NCBI GenBank assembly: GCA_020161655.1
Contig: JAIUPC010000019.1
Location: 1-64,000, forward strand
Direction of reading: 5' to 3'
Length of the DNA stretch: 64,000 bases
Source of the DNA: Pseudomonadota bacterium
GTDB taxonomy: Bacteria; Pseudomonadota; Alphaproteobacteria; Rhodobacterales; Rhodobacteraceae
Below the pieces are notes generated by a model. That model was not told the DNA's origin. It did no database searches and saw only the letters and a program-made list of their open reading frames with translations. Shown piece by piece: positions 43,030-53,083 of this stretch. A program made the translations under genes and the position numbers. Position 1 is the stretch's first letter. Each line of letters starts with the position of its first letter.

Positions 43030-44072
43030 AACCCAGCTTGAATATCGTCCCTTTCGTCAGCGTCGACAACATGATGCGTCTGGTTCTTCAGATCGGACCT
43101 GAACAGGTGATGCGCGATATCGCCGGCTATATCGAGGCCGATTTCCGCCGCTGGGAGAATTTCGACAAGACCCCGCGCGTCGCCTCGCATTCCGAGGTCG
43201 GCGTGATCGAATTGATGCCGACCTCGGACGGCGAGATGTATGGCTTCAAATACGTCAACGGCCACCCGAGCAACACCAAGGCCGGGCTTCAGACCGTCAC
43301 CGCCTTCGGCCTTCTGGCCGAGGTTGAGACCGGCTACCCGGTGCTTCTGACCGAGATGACGATCCTCACCGCCCTTCGCACCGCCGCCATGTCGGCGCTG
43401 GCCGCGAAGCATCTGGCACCGAAGGGTGCAAAGACGATGGCGATGATCGGCAACGGCGCGCAGTCGGAATTCCAGGCGCTGGCCTTCAAGGCGATCTGCG
43501 GCATCACCCATGTCAGGCTTTATGACATCGACCCAGAAGCGACCGCGAAATGTGCAAGGAATCTTGCCGGTTCCGGCCTGACCCTCACATCCTGCACAAG
43601 CTCCGAACAGGCGATGGAGGGGGCCGAGATCGTCACCACCTGCACCGCCGACAAGCAATATGCGACGATCCTGACCGACAACATGGTGGGCTCCGGCATC
43701 CATATCAACGCGGTCGGCGGCGACTGCCCCGGCAAGACGGAACTGCACCGCGACATCCTCCTCCGCTCCCAGATCTTCGTCGAATATCCGCCGCAGACAA
43801 GGATCGAGGGCGAGATCCAGCAGCTTGCCCCCGACCATCCGGTGACCGAGTTCTGGCAGGTCATCACCGGGCAGGTGCCGGGCAGGACCGACGCCCGCCA
43901 GATCACGCTTTTCGACAGTGTCGGCTTCGCGATCGAGGATTTCTCGGCCCTGCGCTACGTCCATGACCAGCTGAAGGCCCATCCCTACAGCGAACCTCTG
44001 GACATGATCGCCGACCCCGACGATCCGCGCGACCTTTACGGGATGCTGCTGCGCGCCAAGGCAAAGGGCTGA
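43026..44072 (+). CDS. ocd: Ornithine cyclodeaminase
   Basis: A 348-residue NAD-dependent enzyme converting ornithine to proline and ammonia. It has the mu-crystallin/OCD fold: KYVNGHPSNTKAGLQTVTAFG near residue 78, TALRTAAMSALAAKHLAPK near 120, and the Rossmann motif MIGNGAQSEFQALAF near 145. HINAVGGDCPGKTELHRDIL, carrying the catalytic Asp region, follows near 235. It completes the route arginine/citrulline to ornithine to proline, and overlaps ctlX by four bases. Confidence 0.92.
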   Translation: MKPSLNIVPFVSVDNMMRLVLQIGPEQVMRDIAGYIEADFRRWENFDKTPRVASHSEVGVIELMPTSDGEMYGFKYVNGHPSNTKAGLQTVTAFGLLAEVETGYPVLLTEMTILTALRTAAMSALAAKHLAPKGAKTMAMIGNGAQSEFQALAFKAICGITHVRLYDIDPEATAKCARNLAGSGLTLTSCTSSEQAMEGAEIVTTCTADKQYATILTDNMVGSGIHINAVGGDCPGKTELHRDILLRSQIFVEYPPQTRIEGEIQQLAPDHPVTEFWQVITGQVPGRTDARQITLFDSVGFAIEDFSALRYVHDQLKAHPYSEPLDMIADPDDPRDLYGMLLRAKAKG

Positions 44073-44221
44073 TCGGCCCCTCCCCGCCATATCCCTTTGA
44101 CTCCGCCCCCGCACGGCGATAGGGCAGCGGATCGGCTGTTCTGGGCCTGTGCGGGTTAGGGCCGCGCAAGGGCGGGACCGGGCCGTTCACCCGGGCCCTC
44201 GGCCCCATTCAGGCAGAACAG

Positions 44222-46153
44222 ATGATCAACAGTGATATTGCCGCGCCCTTGGCATCGGCGCTTTCCGACCGGGGCTATGCGACCCTGACTTCGGTGCAAC
44301 AAGCGGTGCTGGAACCTCAGGCGCGTGGCCGTGACCTCCTGGTTTCGGCCCAGACCGGATCGGGCAAGACCGTCGCCTTCGGCATCGCGGCGGCCCCCGA
44401 CCTTCTGAGCGAAGGCGGCGCCCTCCCGCATGCGACGACGCCCCTCGCGCTCGCCATCGCGCCGACGCGGGAACTGGCGCTTCAGGTCGCGGCGGAGCTG
44501 ACTTGGCTTTATGCCGCGACCGGTGCACGCATCGCCACCTGTGTCGGCGGCATGGACTACCGCACCGAACGCCGGGCGCTGGAGCGTGGCGCCCATATCG
44601 TCGTCGGTACGCCGGGACGCCTGCGCGACCATATCGAACGCGGCGGGCTGGATCTTTCGGCCCTGCGCGTTGCGGTCCTCGATGAGGCGGACGAGATGCT
44701 CGACCTCGGATTCCGCGAGGATCTGGAGTTCATCCTGAGCGCCGCGCCCGAAAGCCGCCGGACGCTGATGTTCTCGGCCACCGTGCCGCCCGCCATCGAG
44801 AAGCTGGCGCAGGACTTCCAGCGGGACGCCTTGCGCGTCGCTGCCATGGGTGAGGCGCGCCAGCACGGCGACATCACCTACCGCGCCATGTCCGTCGCCA
44901 TGCGCGACCGCGAGAATGCGATCTTCAACCTCCTGCGCTTCTATGAGGCGCGGACGGCGATCATCTTCTGCAAGACCCGCGCCAATGTGAACCACCTTCT
45001 GGCCCGGATGGGCAATCGCGGCTTCCGCGTCGTGGCGCTGTCGGGGGAGTTGTCGCAGCAGGAGCGGACCCATGCGCTGCAAGCTCTTCGGGACGGCCGG
45101 GCGCGGGTCTGCATCGCCACCGATGTGGCGGCGCGGGGCATCGACCTGCCCGGCCTCGAACTGGTGATCCATGCCGACCTGCCGACCAATTCGGAAACGC
45201 TCCTGCACCGTTCGGGCCGCACCGGTCGCGCCGGGGCCAAGGGTGTCTCGGCGCTGATCGTGACGCCGCCGGAATACAAGAAGGCGCAGCGGCTTCTGCA
45301 GGGCGCCAAGGTCGTTGCGGAATGGGGCAAGGCACCCTCCGCCGAAGAGGTCAGCGCGAAGGACGACATGCGGATGGCGGAGCATCCGGCCCTGACCACG
45401 CTTCTTGAGGACATGTCGATCGCCGACGACCTGCTGGCGCATTTCGGCGCGAAGCAGATTGCTGCCGCCTTCGTCCAGCTCTGGCGCGAAGGCCGCCCGC
45501 CGCCGGAGGAACTGACCGACAGCCCCGCACCTTCCGCCGCCGCCCCGCGCGCGCCGCGCGAATTCGGGGATTCGGTCTGGTTCTCGCTCTCGGTCGGCCA
45601 TACCGGCCGGGCCGAGGCGCGCTGGCTTTTGCCGAAGATCTGCGATGCCGGCGGCATCACCCGCGACGCCATCGGCGCGATCCGGGTGCGCGAGGATGAA
45701 AGCTACGTCCAGATCGCCACCGCCGAGGCGCCCCGCTTCGGCGAGGTCCTCGAGATCGAGCCGGGCCTGACCCTGCGGCGGATGAAGGGCGAACCCGTGC
45801 TTGACCGCAACCCGGAACGCCGCGCGCATCCGGGGGCGTCGAAACCGGTCCGGAAGCACGAGACGATGGCCCGGCCAAGGGCCGAAGCCCCGATGGCCAG
45901 GCTCATCGAACCCGCCCGCCCGCCGAAGCCGCCCGCCCCCCCTGCCGCCGAACCGGCGGAGGCGAAGACGCCAAGGGTGAAGACCCGATGGACGACGGCG
46001 CAGAAGACCGAAAAGAGCAAGGGCGCCGGCAAGCCCGCCCGGTTCAAGGCCCCGGCAGACGACCGGCCGGCGGGCAAGTTCAAGGGCAAGCGCCCCGCCC
46101 CGCCCCGCCCCGGTGGCAATGCGCCGCCGCGCCGCCCGAAAGGGCGCGGATAG
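44222..46153 (+). CDS. DEAD-box RNA helicase
   Basis: A 643-residue RNA helicase. Motifs: Q-motif [17 protein letters not shown], Ia [19 protein letters not shown] (DEAD), [18 protein letters not shown] and [12 protein letters not shown]. After the RecA-like core, residues about 450-535 form a DbpA-type RNA-binding domain ([20 protein letters not shown]). The last 100 residues are a Pro/Lys/Arg-rich tail. It is probably a ribosome-assembly or RNA-remodelling helicase. The Lys-rich tail likely adds nonspecific RNA binding. Confidence 0.92.
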   Translation: MINSDIAAPLASALSDRGYATLTSVQQAVLEPQARGRDLLVSAQTGSGKTVAFGIAAAPDLLSEGGALPHATTPLALAIAPTRELALQVAAELTWLYAATGARIATCVGGMDYRTERRALERGAHIVVGTPGRLRDHIERGGLDLSALRVAVLDEADEMLDLGFREDLEFILSAAPESRRTLMFSATVPPAIEKLAQDFQRDALRVAAMGEARQHGDITYRAMSVAMRDRENAIFNLLRFYEARTAIIFCKTRANVNHLLARMGNRGFRVVALSGELSQQERTHALQALRDGRARVCIATDVAARGIDLPGLELVIHADLPTNSETLLHRSGRTGRAGAKGVSALIVTPPEYKKAQRLLQGAKVVAEWGKAPSAEEVSAKDDMRMAEHPALTTLLEDMSIADDLLAHFGAKQIAAAFVQLWREGRPPPEELTDSPAPSAAAPRAPREFGDSVWFSLSVGHTGRAEARWLLPKICDAGGITRDAIGAIRVREDESYVQIATAEAPRFGEVLEIEPGLTLRRMKGEPVLDRNPERRAHPGASKPVRKHETMARPRAEAPMARLIEPARPPKPPAPPAAEPAEAKTPRVKTRWTTAQKTEKSKGAGKPARFKAPADDRPAGKFKGKRPAPPRPGGNAPPRRPKGRG

Positions 46154-46233
46154 GGAAGGTTCTTCCGGGGCTGCCGCATAGGCCGCCCCCGAACACCCTT
46201 GCGGAATTCGGGCCAAAATCCTATTCCCCCGCC

Positions 46234-47805
46234 ATGACACATCCGCATCAGCGCCTTCTCATCATCGACTTCGGCAGCCAGGTCACGCAACTTATCGCGC
46301 GCCGCCTGAGGGAGCTGAACGTCTACTGCGAGATCCACCCTTTCAACCGCGTCGACGATGCTTTCCTCAAGACCTTCGCGCCGAAGGCGGTGATCTTCTC
46401 GGGCGGTCCCGCTTCGGTCTTTGCCGACGGCGCGCCGATGCCACCTGCCGGTGTCTTCGACATGGGCGTGCCGATCCTCGGCATCTGCTACGGCCAGCAG
46501 GTGATGATGCATCTTCTTGGCGGCAAGGTCGAACGCGGCCACGGCACTGCCGAGTTTGGTCGCGCCTTCGTGACACCGGAGTTTGCGCAGACCCCACTCC
46601 TTGAGGGCTGGTTCACCGATACCGCCAATGCCGGGCGCGAACAGGTCTGGATGAGCCACGGCGACCATGTGTCCGAAATCGCCCCCGGCTTTCGCGTCTA
46701 CGGCACCTCGCCCAACGCGCCCTACGCGATCACCGCCGATCCCTCGCGCAACTTCTACGCCGTGCAGTTCCACCCGGAGGTGCATCACACCCCGAAGGGC
46801 GCGAAGCTTTACGAGAACTTCGTGCGCCTCGCCGGCTTCACCGGCGACTGGACCATGGGCGCCTACCGCGAGGACGCGATCGCCAAGATCCGCGCCCAGG
46901 TCGGCGATGCCAAGGTGATCTGCGGCCTCTCCGGCGGCGTCGATTCCTCGGTCGCCGCCGTTCTCATCCATGAGGCCATCGGCGACCAGCTTACCTGCGT
47001 CTTTGTCGATCACGGGCTTCTCAGGCTGAACGAGGCCGAAGAGGTCGTGGCGATGTTCCGCGACAACTACAACATCCCGCTGATCCATGCCGAGGAAAGC
47101 GGGCTTTTCCTTGGCGCGCTCGAAGGCGTCTCGGACCCCGAGGTCAAGCGCAAGACCATCGGCAGGCTCTTCATCGACGTCTTCCAGCTCGAGGCGGCGA
47201 AGGTCGGCGGCGCGAAGTTCCTCGCACAGGGCACACTCTACCCGGACGTCATCGAAAGCGTCTCCTTCTCCGGCGGCCCTTCGGTGACGATCAAGTCGCA
47301 CCACAATGTCGGCGGCCTGCCGGAAAAGATGGGCCTGAAGCTGGTCGAACCGCTCCGCGAATTGTTCAAGGATGAGGTCCGCGCCCTTGGCCGCGAACTT
47401 GGCCTGCCCGAACAGTTCATCCGCCGCCACCCCTTCCCCGGCCCCGGCCTCGCCATCCGCTGCCCCGGCGAGATCACCACCGAAAAGCTGGAGATCCTGC
47501 GCCGCGCCGATGCGGTCTATATCGACCAGATCCGCAAGCACGGGCTTTACGACGAGATATGGCAGGCCTTCGCCGCGATCCTGCCCCTCAAGACCGTTGG
47601 CGTGATGGGCGACGGTCGCACCTATGACTACGCGCTCTCGTTGCGCGCGGTCACCAGCGTCGACGGCATGACGGCGGACTACTACCCATTCACGCACGAA
47701 TTCCTTGGCGAGACTGCCACGCGGATCATCAACGAGGTCAAGGGCGTCAACCGGGTCATGTATGACGTGACATCGAAGCCGCCCGGCACCATCGAGATGG
47801 AATAA
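46234..47805 (+). CDS. guaA: GMP synthase (glutamine-hydrolysing)
   Basis: A 523-residue enzyme converting XMP to GMP. The N-terminal class I glutamine amidotransferase has nucleophile Cys in GICYGQQ and catalytic His-x-Glu in QFHPEVHHT. The ATP pyrophosphatase P-loop is [13 protein letters not shown] near residue 230. The C-terminal dimerisation domain ends in the family sequence [17 protein letters not shown]. The ATG at 46234 is used because the family begins IIDFGSQ. Confidence 0.96.
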   Translation: MTHPHQRLLIIDFGSQVTQLIARRLRELNVYCEIHPFNRVDDAFLKTFAPKAVIFSGGPASVFADGAPMPPAGVFDMGVPILGICYGQQVMMHLLGGKVERGHGTAEFGRAFVTPEFAQTPLLEGWFTDTANAGREQVWMSHGDHVSEIAPGFRVYGTSPNAPYAITADPSRNFYAVQFHPEVHHTPKGAKLYENFVRLAGFTGDWTMGAYREDAIAKIRAQVGDAKVICGLSGGVDSSVAAVLIHEAIGDQLTCVFVDHGLLRLNEAEEVVAMFRDNYNIPLIHAEESGLFLGALEGVSDPEVKRKTIGRLFIDVFQLEAAKVGGAKFLAQGTLYPDVIESVSFSGGPSVTIKSHHNVGGLPEKMGLKLVEPLRELFKDEVRALGRELGLPEQFIRRHPFPGPGLAIRCPGEITTEKLEILRRADAVYIDQIRKHGLYDEIWQAFAAILPLKTVGVMGDGRTYDYALSLRAVTSVDGMTADYYPFTHEFLGETATRIINEVKGVNRVMYDVTSKPPGTIEME

Positions 47806-47848
47806 GGCGGGTCTTCCCGGATCGCACAGTCCCGACTAACATCCCGCC

Positions 47849-48136
47849 ATGCCGCGTATCGCCCTGAACGGTTTCCTGCTCTGCCGGTCGCTTGAAGAGG
47901 CTGATCGCGTCTCGGTGCTTCTGCCGGAACACATCCGGCTGTCCCGCGCCAATCCCGGTTGCCTGAGGTTCGAGGTCTTCCGCTCCCAATCCGATCCGGT
48001 ACGCTTTGCCGTCAGCGAGCTCTTCCGCGACCGCGAGGCCTTCGAGGCGCATCGGGCGCGGGCGGCAGACACGATCTGGGCGCGGGCGACCAAAGGCATC
48101 CCGCGCGACTACCGGATCACCGAGGAAGAGGACTGA
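47849..48136 (+). CDS. Small antibiotic-biosynthesis-monooxygenase-fold protein
   Basis: A 95-residue ABM-like ferredoxin-fold dimer protein: LNGFLLCRSLEEADRVSVLL, SRANPGCLRFEVFRS, FAVSELFRDREAFEAHRA. Members include quinol monooxygenases such as YgiN, and many with unknown substrate. It lies 43 bp after guaA and may be transcribed with it. Enzymatic function cannot be stated. Confidence 0.78.
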   Translation: MPRIALNGFLLCRSLEEADRVSVLLPEHIRLSRANPGCLRFEVFRSQSDPVRFAVSELFRDREAFEAHRARAADTIWARATKGIPRDYRITEEED

Positions 48137-48148
48137 GAGCGGTCCGGC

Positions 48149-48766
48149 CTAACCGCCGAGGATGGCCACGACGTAACCCTGCGTCTCGCGGTAGGGCGGG
48201 ACGCCGCCATGCTTGGACACCGCCTCCGGCCCGGCGTTGTAGGCCGCAAGCGCCAGCTTCCAGTCGCCGAAACGGTCGAACATCATCCGCAGATAGCGCG
48301 CGCCGCCATCGAGATTGTCATGCGGATCGCTGGCATTGACGCCAAGCCGCGCCGCCGTCCCCGGCATCAGCTGGGCAAGGCCCGTGGCGCCCTTGTTGGA
48401 CACCGCGCCGGGGTTCCAGCCGCTTTCCTGCTGCACGAGGCGCAGGAAGAGATCCTCCGGCACGCCATGCTTGCGTGCCGCGTTCTTGGCCGCTTCGAGA
48501 TAAAGCCCCCGGTAGCGCCCGGAATAGGATGGGATCACCGTCGCGGTCTTGGTGGCGCCCGCCTTGCCATGCGGCGTCAGCTTGAAGGAGGTGTCGTATT
48601 GCTTGGCAGCGCGGCTGTCGAGGACCCTGGTTTGCGAGCGGAACTGTTCGAGCCGAGACGTGGCCTTGGCGTTGCCGCGCACGAGGATCAGCCCCTCGGC
48701 CAAGGCCGCAGTCGTCGGCGCCGCAGCAACCGCGACGATTGCCGCAATCCTAAGGGCGAAGCGCAT
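48149..48766 (-). CDS. Lytic transglycosylase (SLT family)
   Basis: A 205-residue exported peptidoglycan hydrolase with a signal peptide (cleavage near ALAEG). The C-terminal SLT domain shows the catalytic Glu in [14 protein letters not shown], then [30 protein letters not shown] and [13 protein letters not shown]. It cleaves the glycan strand to 1,6-anhydro ends. The ATG at 48766 was chosen over one eight codons upstream because the signal peptide then starts properly. Confidence 0.9.
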   Translation of the reverse strand: MRFALRIAAIVAVAAAPTTAALAEGLILVRGNAKATSRLEQFRSQTRVLDSRAAKQYDTSFKLTPHGKAGATKTATVIPSYSGRYRGLYLEAAKNAARKHGVPEDLFLRLVQQESGWNPGAVSNKGATGLAQLMPGTAARLGVNASDPHDNLDGGARYLRMMFDRFGDWKLALAAYNAGPEAVSKHGGVPPYRETQGYVVAILGG

Positions 48767-48947
48767 CTGTCCCCCACGCCGTCTTTCCACCGCCGGGACT
48801 ATACCCGAATTTCTGTCTCAGACCAGCCCCGCCGGCGCGGACCCGACGTTGCGCCACCGGCGGTGGTTAGCGGTCGGTTTACCATCTTGCTTCCTAGTTG
48901 GGTCGTCGGGGGTTAAGAAACCTGAACAGATTCGGAAGGAGCGCGTC

Positions 48948-49472
48948 ATGGCGGGATCGGTCAACAAGGTCATTCTCATCGGCAATCTCGGGCGCGACCC
49001 GGAAGTGCGGTCTTTCCAGAATGGCGGCAAGGTGGTCAACCTGCGCATCGCCACCTCTGAAAACTGGCGTGACCGCAGCACCGGCGAACGCAAGGAACGC
49101 ACCGAATGGCACTCGGTCGCCATCTTCGACGAGAACCTCGCCAAGGTCGCCGAGCAGTATCTGAAGAAGGGCTCGACCGTCTACATCGAGGGTCAGCTTG
49201 AAACTCGCAAATGGCAGGACCAGTCGGGTCAGGACCGCTACTCGACTGAGATCGTGCTGCGCCCCTTCCGGTCATCCATGACGATGCTTGGCGGCCGCGG
49301 CGAAGCCGGTGGCGGTTCGGGCGGTGGCGGCTACGAGGATGACCGCGGCGGCTACAGCGGCGGATCGGGCGGCGGCGGCAGCTATGGCGGCGGGTCGTCG
49401 GGTGGCGGCTCGGGCGGCGGTCAGGGCGGCGGCGGCAGCCGTGCCGACATGGACGACGAGATCCCGTTCTGA
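48948..49472 (+). CDS. ssb: Single-stranded DNA-binding protein
   Basis: A 174-residue SSB. N-terminal OB fold ([50 protein letters not shown]), a Gly/Ser-rich linker from about residue 117, and the conserved acidic tip DDEIPF that recruits replication and repair partners. GGAAGGAG precedes the ATG. It is divergent from the transglycosylase. Confidence 0.96.
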   Translation: MAGSVNKVILIGNLGRDPEVRSFQNGGKVVNLRIATSENWRDRSTGERKERTEWHSVAIFDENLAKVAEQYLKKGSTVYIEGQLETRKWQDQSGQDRYSTEIVLRPFRSSMTMLGGRGEAGGGSGGGGYEDDRGGYSGGSGGGGSYGGGSSGGGSGGGQGGGGSRADMDDEIPF

Positions 49473-49478
49473 TTGGGC

Positions 49479-49506
49479 GCAGGATAGGCAATACTGCCGA
49501 TCCTGC
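49479..49506. terminator. Hairpin between convergent ssb and aroB
   Basis: GCAGGAT (49479-49485) and ATCCTGC (49500-49506) pair, with an inner GGCA/TGCC stem, in the 60-bp gap after ssb. No T-run follows. It probably acts as a transcript end or a stabilising hairpin for one or both genes. Confidence 0.45.
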
Positions 49507-49532
49507 GGGACGCAGCCGGGGTAAGCCCCGCC

Positions 49533-50639
49533 CTACGCAAGCGCGTCGATCAGAAGCTTTCGCACCACATCGCCCGGCACGTCATCGGCGACGAAGGCCT
49601 TGCCGATGCCGCTGGCGAGGATGAAGCGCAGGCGTCCGTCCACCACCTTCTTGTCCTGCGCCATCAGCGCCAGCAGCGCGTCCGCATCCGGCAACGCGCC
49701 CGGAATGTCGGCAATGTCGGCCTTCATCCCCATCGCCTTCAGATGCGCGCGAACCCGGCTTGGCTCTTCCTGGCTGCAAAGCCCGAGGCGCTGGCTAAGC
49801 TCGAACGCCAGCGCGCAACCGATCGCCACGCCTTCACCGTGGAGAAGCCGGCTCGAATACCCCGTGGCGGTTTCGAGCGCGTGGCAGAAGGTATGGCCGA
49901 GGTTGAGAAGCGCGCGGTCGCCCTCCTCCGTCTCGTCCCGCTCCACGATCCTTGCCTTCATCTCGACCGACCGGCGCACCGCATACTGCCTGAGCGCGGG
50001 ATCGCCAGAAGCCAAAGCCGGGCCGTTCGCCTCGAGCCATTCGAAGAAGGCTGCGTCGCCCAGAAGCCCGTACTTCACCACCTCGCCGTAGCCCGAAAGG
50101 AAGTCGCGGGCGGGCAGCGTCCCCAGAACGCCGATATCGGCGAGGACCAGCGACGGCTGGTGGAAGGCACCGATGAGGTTCTTGCCGTGGACCGAGTTGA
50201 TGCCGGTCTTGCCGCCGACGGAACTGTCGACCTGCGCCAGAAGCGTCGTCGGGATCTGCACGAAGCGCACGCCCCGTCGCAGCACCGCCGCCGCGAACCC
50301 GGCCAGGTCCCCGATCACCCCGCCGCCGAAGGCGATCACCACTTCGCGCCGCTCGATCTTCTCGGCGAGAAGCCAATCGACGGCGCGTGCAAACTCCGGC
50401 CAGCCCTTCGTCCCCTCGCCCGAGGGGAGCGGAAGCGCCGTCATTGTCACATCACCCAACCCTGCACGAAGCGCCTCGAGATGCAGGGGCGCCACTGTCT
50501 CGTCGGTCAGGACCGCCACGCGCGGGCGGCGGAGCAAGGGCGCGATCTCGGCGCCGGCGCGGGCGATCAGCCCACGCCCGATGCGCACGTCATAGCTCCG
50601 CGCGCCCAGATCGACATGGACCGTCTCGATCGCAGCCAT
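49533..50639 (-). CDS. aroB: 3-Dehydroquinate synthase
   Basis: A 368-residue NAD- and zinc-dependent enzyme of the shikimate pathway. Motifs: AFGGGVIGDLAGFAAA near residue 105, QIPTTLLAQVDSSVGGKTGIN near 130, and the zinc-ligand LNLGHTFCHALE and LHGEGVAIG near 250. It catalyses ring closure of DAHP to dehydroquinate. The ATG at 50639 is used; it lies two bases after the aroK stop, so the pair is one operon. Confidence 0.95.
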   Translation of the reverse strand: MAAIETVHVDLGARSYDVRIGRGLIARAGAEIAPLLRRPRVAVLTDETVAPLHLEALRAGLGDVTMTALPLPSGEGTKGWPEFARAVDWLLAEKIERREVVIAFGGGVIGDLAGFAAAVLRRGVRFVQIPTTLLAQVDSSVGGKTGINSVHGKNLIGAFHQPSLVLADIGVLGTLPARDFLSGYGEVVKYGLLGDAAFFEWLEANGPALASGDPALRQYAVRRSVEMKARIVERDETEEGDRALLNLGHTFCHALETATGYSSRLLHGEGVAIGCALAFELSQRLGLCSQEEPSRVRAHLKAMGMKADIADIPGALPDADALLALMAQDKKVVDGRLRFILASGIGKAFVADDVPGDVVRKLLIDALA

Positions 50640-50641
50640 CG

Positions 50642-51184
50642 TCACTTCCCCATCACCTCGCCATGGGCCTGCAAGGCCTCGATCACCTTGCCGGCCATTT
50701 CCTCGACCGAATACTCGGGCCGCGCCTGCACCGTCACCGCTGCCTCGGCATAGATCGGCTCGCGCGCGGTCAGAAGCGCCGTCAGCGTGCCTTTCGGGTC
50801 CGCTGTCCGCAGAAGCGGCCGCGTCGTCTTGTGCCGCACCCGGTTCCACAAAAGTTCCAGATCGGCCTTGAGCCAGACCGCCACGCCCTTTTCGGCGATG
50901 GCCTTCCGGTTCGCCTCGGCAAGGAAGGCGCCGCCGCCAGTCGAGAGGATGCATGGCGGCCCCGACAGTAGCCGCAGCAGAACTTCGCTTTCGCGGGCGC
51001 GGAAGAAGGGCTCGCCGTCACGCTTGAAGACCTCGGCCACGCTCATGTTCGCGGCGCGCTCGATCTCTTCGTCGGAATCGACGAAAGGGGCGCCAAGGAG
51101 ACGCGACAGGGCATTGCCCACCGCCGACTTCCCCGCCCCCATCATGCCGATGAGCACGACGGTTTTCTTCAACTTGCGCCCCAA
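50642..51184 (-). CDS. aroK: Shikimate kinase
   Basis: A 180-residue P-loop kinase: GMMGAGKSAVG at residues 13-23, the shikimate-binding DSDEEIER and FRARESEVL, GGGAF near residue 84, and the LID-region RPLLRT. It phosphorylates shikimate. The chosen start is TTG at 51184 with a GGGACGGGGT stretch upstream. No ATG gives a full P-loop domain, so the start is somewhat uncertain. It is first in the aroK-aroB operon. Confidence 0.93.
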   Translation of the reverse strand: MGRKLKKTVVLIGMMGAGKSAVGNALSRLLGAPFVDSDEEIERAANMSVAEVFKRDGEPFFRARESEVLLRLLSGPPCILSTGGGAFLAEANRKAIAEKGVAVWLKADLELLWNRVRHKTTRPLLRTADPKGTLTALLTAREPIYAEAAVTVQARPEYSVEEMAGKVIEALQAHGEVMGK

Positions 51185-51398
51185 GACCCCGTCCCTCGGC
51201 CTTGCCCGGCCGTGTCATTCAGCGGTGGGAAGGCGTTCTCCTGCCCAAAACGAAACTTTCCGCCCGTAATGGCGTGAACTCGCGCCAATTGCCATATATA
51301 TGTTCCCCCGAGCATCCTTTCGCGTGGCACCCCGCGCCAGAGGGACATGAGGTTTCAATCGGGCCGCACCCGGCAACAAAAAGAAACGGCAGGACTTG

Positions 51399-51536
51399 AT
51401 GGTGCGCATTCTCAAATTTCTTCTTCTTCTGGCCCTCATCGCGTTCGTCGGGCTTGTAGGCTATGCTTATCTGGGCAATCTGAAGCCTCAGCAAAGCGAC
51501 GTGACTGTGCCGGTCGAGTTGAATGTCGGAAACTAG
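51399..51536 (+). CDS. 45-residue single-span membrane peptide
   Basis: A tiny gene: MVRILKFLLLLALIAFVGLV followed by GYAYLGNLKPQQ and a short polar tail ending VELNVGN. It has one N-terminal hydrophobic helix and about 20 residues outside. It starts with ATG after GGCAGGA and overlaps the next gene by 14 bases, so translation is probably coupled. It has no recognised family, but the composition and overlap argue that it is real. It may be an accessory of the exported protein encoded next. Confidence 0.65.
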   Translation: MVRILKFLLLLALIAFVGLVGYAYLGNLKPQQSDVTVPVELNVGN

Positions 51537-53079
51537 GGCGGGGGTATTCCTGCCGCTGATCGTGATTCTGGCCAATGCTGCGGCGGCGGACGAAACGCCA
51601 CCGCCCCTGTCGGCGATTGACTGGCTGTCGCGCTCGGTGGCGACCCCCGCCGCCATGCCGAACCCGGACGCGCCCGCGAACGAGCCGCCGGTTACGTCGA
51701 ACCCGATACCGGGGGCGATCACCTCGCGATCGCTCAACGCCCAGGCTCTCGACACGATCGGCATCCTGCCGGCACATTCGACCGGGTTGCCGCGCGGCCT
51801 CTGGGGGGCGACGCCCGAGGCCGAGCTCGCTCGCCTGATCCAGACCGAACGGGCCGAGGCGCTGCCCGCCGTGCAGTCTCTGCTCTACACGCTCCTTCTG
51901 GCCGAACTTGACCCGCCCGACGATGCCGGCGGCGACGGCACCCTCTTTCTGGCGCGGATCGACAAGCTTCTCGACCTCGGCGCGCTTGATCCGGCACTTT
52001 CCATGCTTGAACAGGTCAACCCGCCCTCGGCGGAACCCTTCCGGCGCTGGTTCGACATAGCCCTTCTGACCGGGCAGGAAGATCGCGCCTGCACCGTCAT
52101 GCGTGGTACGCCGCAGGTGGCGCCGACCTTCCCGGCCCGGATCTTCTGTCTGGCGCGCGGCGGCGACTGGAACGCGGCCGCGCTGTCGCTGAGAACCGGC
52201 GAGACCCTGGGCTATATCGAGCCGGAGATGGCGCGGCTTCTCGAACATTTCCTCGACCCCGACCTGTCCGAGGGCGAACCCGACCTGCCGCTTCCCGATC
52301 GCCCCTCGCCCCTGGTCCTGCGGTTGATGGAGGCGATCGGTCAGCCGATGCCGACGGCAACGCTGCCGGTGGCCTTCGCCCAGGCCGACCTCAGGTCCAA
52401 CGCCGGCTGGAAAACCCGGCTTGACGCCGCCGAAAGGCTGGCGCGGACCGGGGCGATCCAGGCCAACCAGTTGTTCGGCCTTTACACCGAAAGCGCGCCT
52501 TCCGCCTCGGGCGGGGTCTGGGAACGGGTGTCGGCGGTGCAGGATCTTGACGCCGCGCTGACGGAAGGCGAACCGGCCAAGATCGCGACCGCCCTTTCGG
52601 CGGCGTGGTTCGAGATGACGGCGGTGGAACTGGAGGTTCCCTTCGCCTCCTTCTTCGCCGACCGCCTGACGAAGGCCGGCCTGACCGGACCGGCCGGCAC
52701 CATCGCCTTCCGCGCGGCGCTTCTTTCGGACAGCTACGAAAAGGCCGCCCGCGCGCATACGCCCGCGACGGGCGAGGAAGCCTTCCTTGCCGGCATCGCC
52801 ACCGGCAAGCTCGACGGCGCGACGCCCGGCGACCAGATGGGCGTGGCGATCAAGGCGGCATTCCAGGCTTCGACGCCGCTCCGCGAGGATTACGCCGCGC
52901 TCAAATCCGACGACCGGCTGGGCGAGGGCATCCTCAAGGCCATCGACGACATTACTGAAGGCGCGCGCGGCGACCTTCGCGACGTGACCGGCGGCCTTCG
53001 CTTCTTGCGCGAGGTCGGGCTTGAGACGGTCGCCCGCCGAGCCTCGCTTGAACTTCTGCTGCTTGAGCGCCGGGGCTGA
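51523..53079 (+). CDS. Large exported protein of unknown function
   Basis: A 518-residue protein with an N-terminal signal peptide (FLPLIVILANAAAADE) and a mature part that is mainly alpha-helical and acidic. The helices have a repeat-like layout resembling tetratricopeptide/SEL-type arrays, without a clear consensus. A Pro-rich stretch at about residues 40-65 follows the signal. No catalytic motif is recognised. It lies between the 45-residue peptide (14-bp overlap) and xerD (4-bp gap). It could be a periplasmic scaffold; no stronger claim is supported. Confidence 0.7.
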   Translation: MSETRAGVFLPLIVILANAAAADETPPPLSAIDWLSRSVATPAAMPNPDAPANEPPVTSNPIPGAITSRSLNAQALDTIGILPAHSTGLPRGLWGATPEAELARLIQTERAEALPAVQSLLYTLLLAELDPPDDAGGDGTLFLARIDKLLDLGALDPALSMLEQVNPPSAEPFRRWFDIALLTGQEDRACTVMRGTPQVAPTFPARIFCLARGGDWNAAALSLRTGETLGYIEPEMARLLEHFLDPDLSEGEPDLPLPDRPSPLVLRLMEAIGQPMPTATLPVAFAQADLRSNAGWKTRLDAAERLARTGAIQANQLFGLYTESAPSASGGVWERVSAVQDLDAALTEGEPAKIATALSAAWFEMTAVELEVPFASFFADRLTKAGLTGPAGTIAFRAALLSDSYEKAARAHTPATGEEAFLAGIATGKLDGATPGDQMGVAIKAAFQASTPLREDYAALKSDDRLGEGILKAIDDITEGARGDLRDVTGGLRFLREVGLETVARRASLELLLLERRG

Positions 53080-53083
53080 GGGC

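Noticed and set aside
44156-46240. 694-codon minus-strand frame opposite the RNA helicase
   Set aside because: The helicase on the plus strand has all DEAD-box motifs, and the antisense frame has none.
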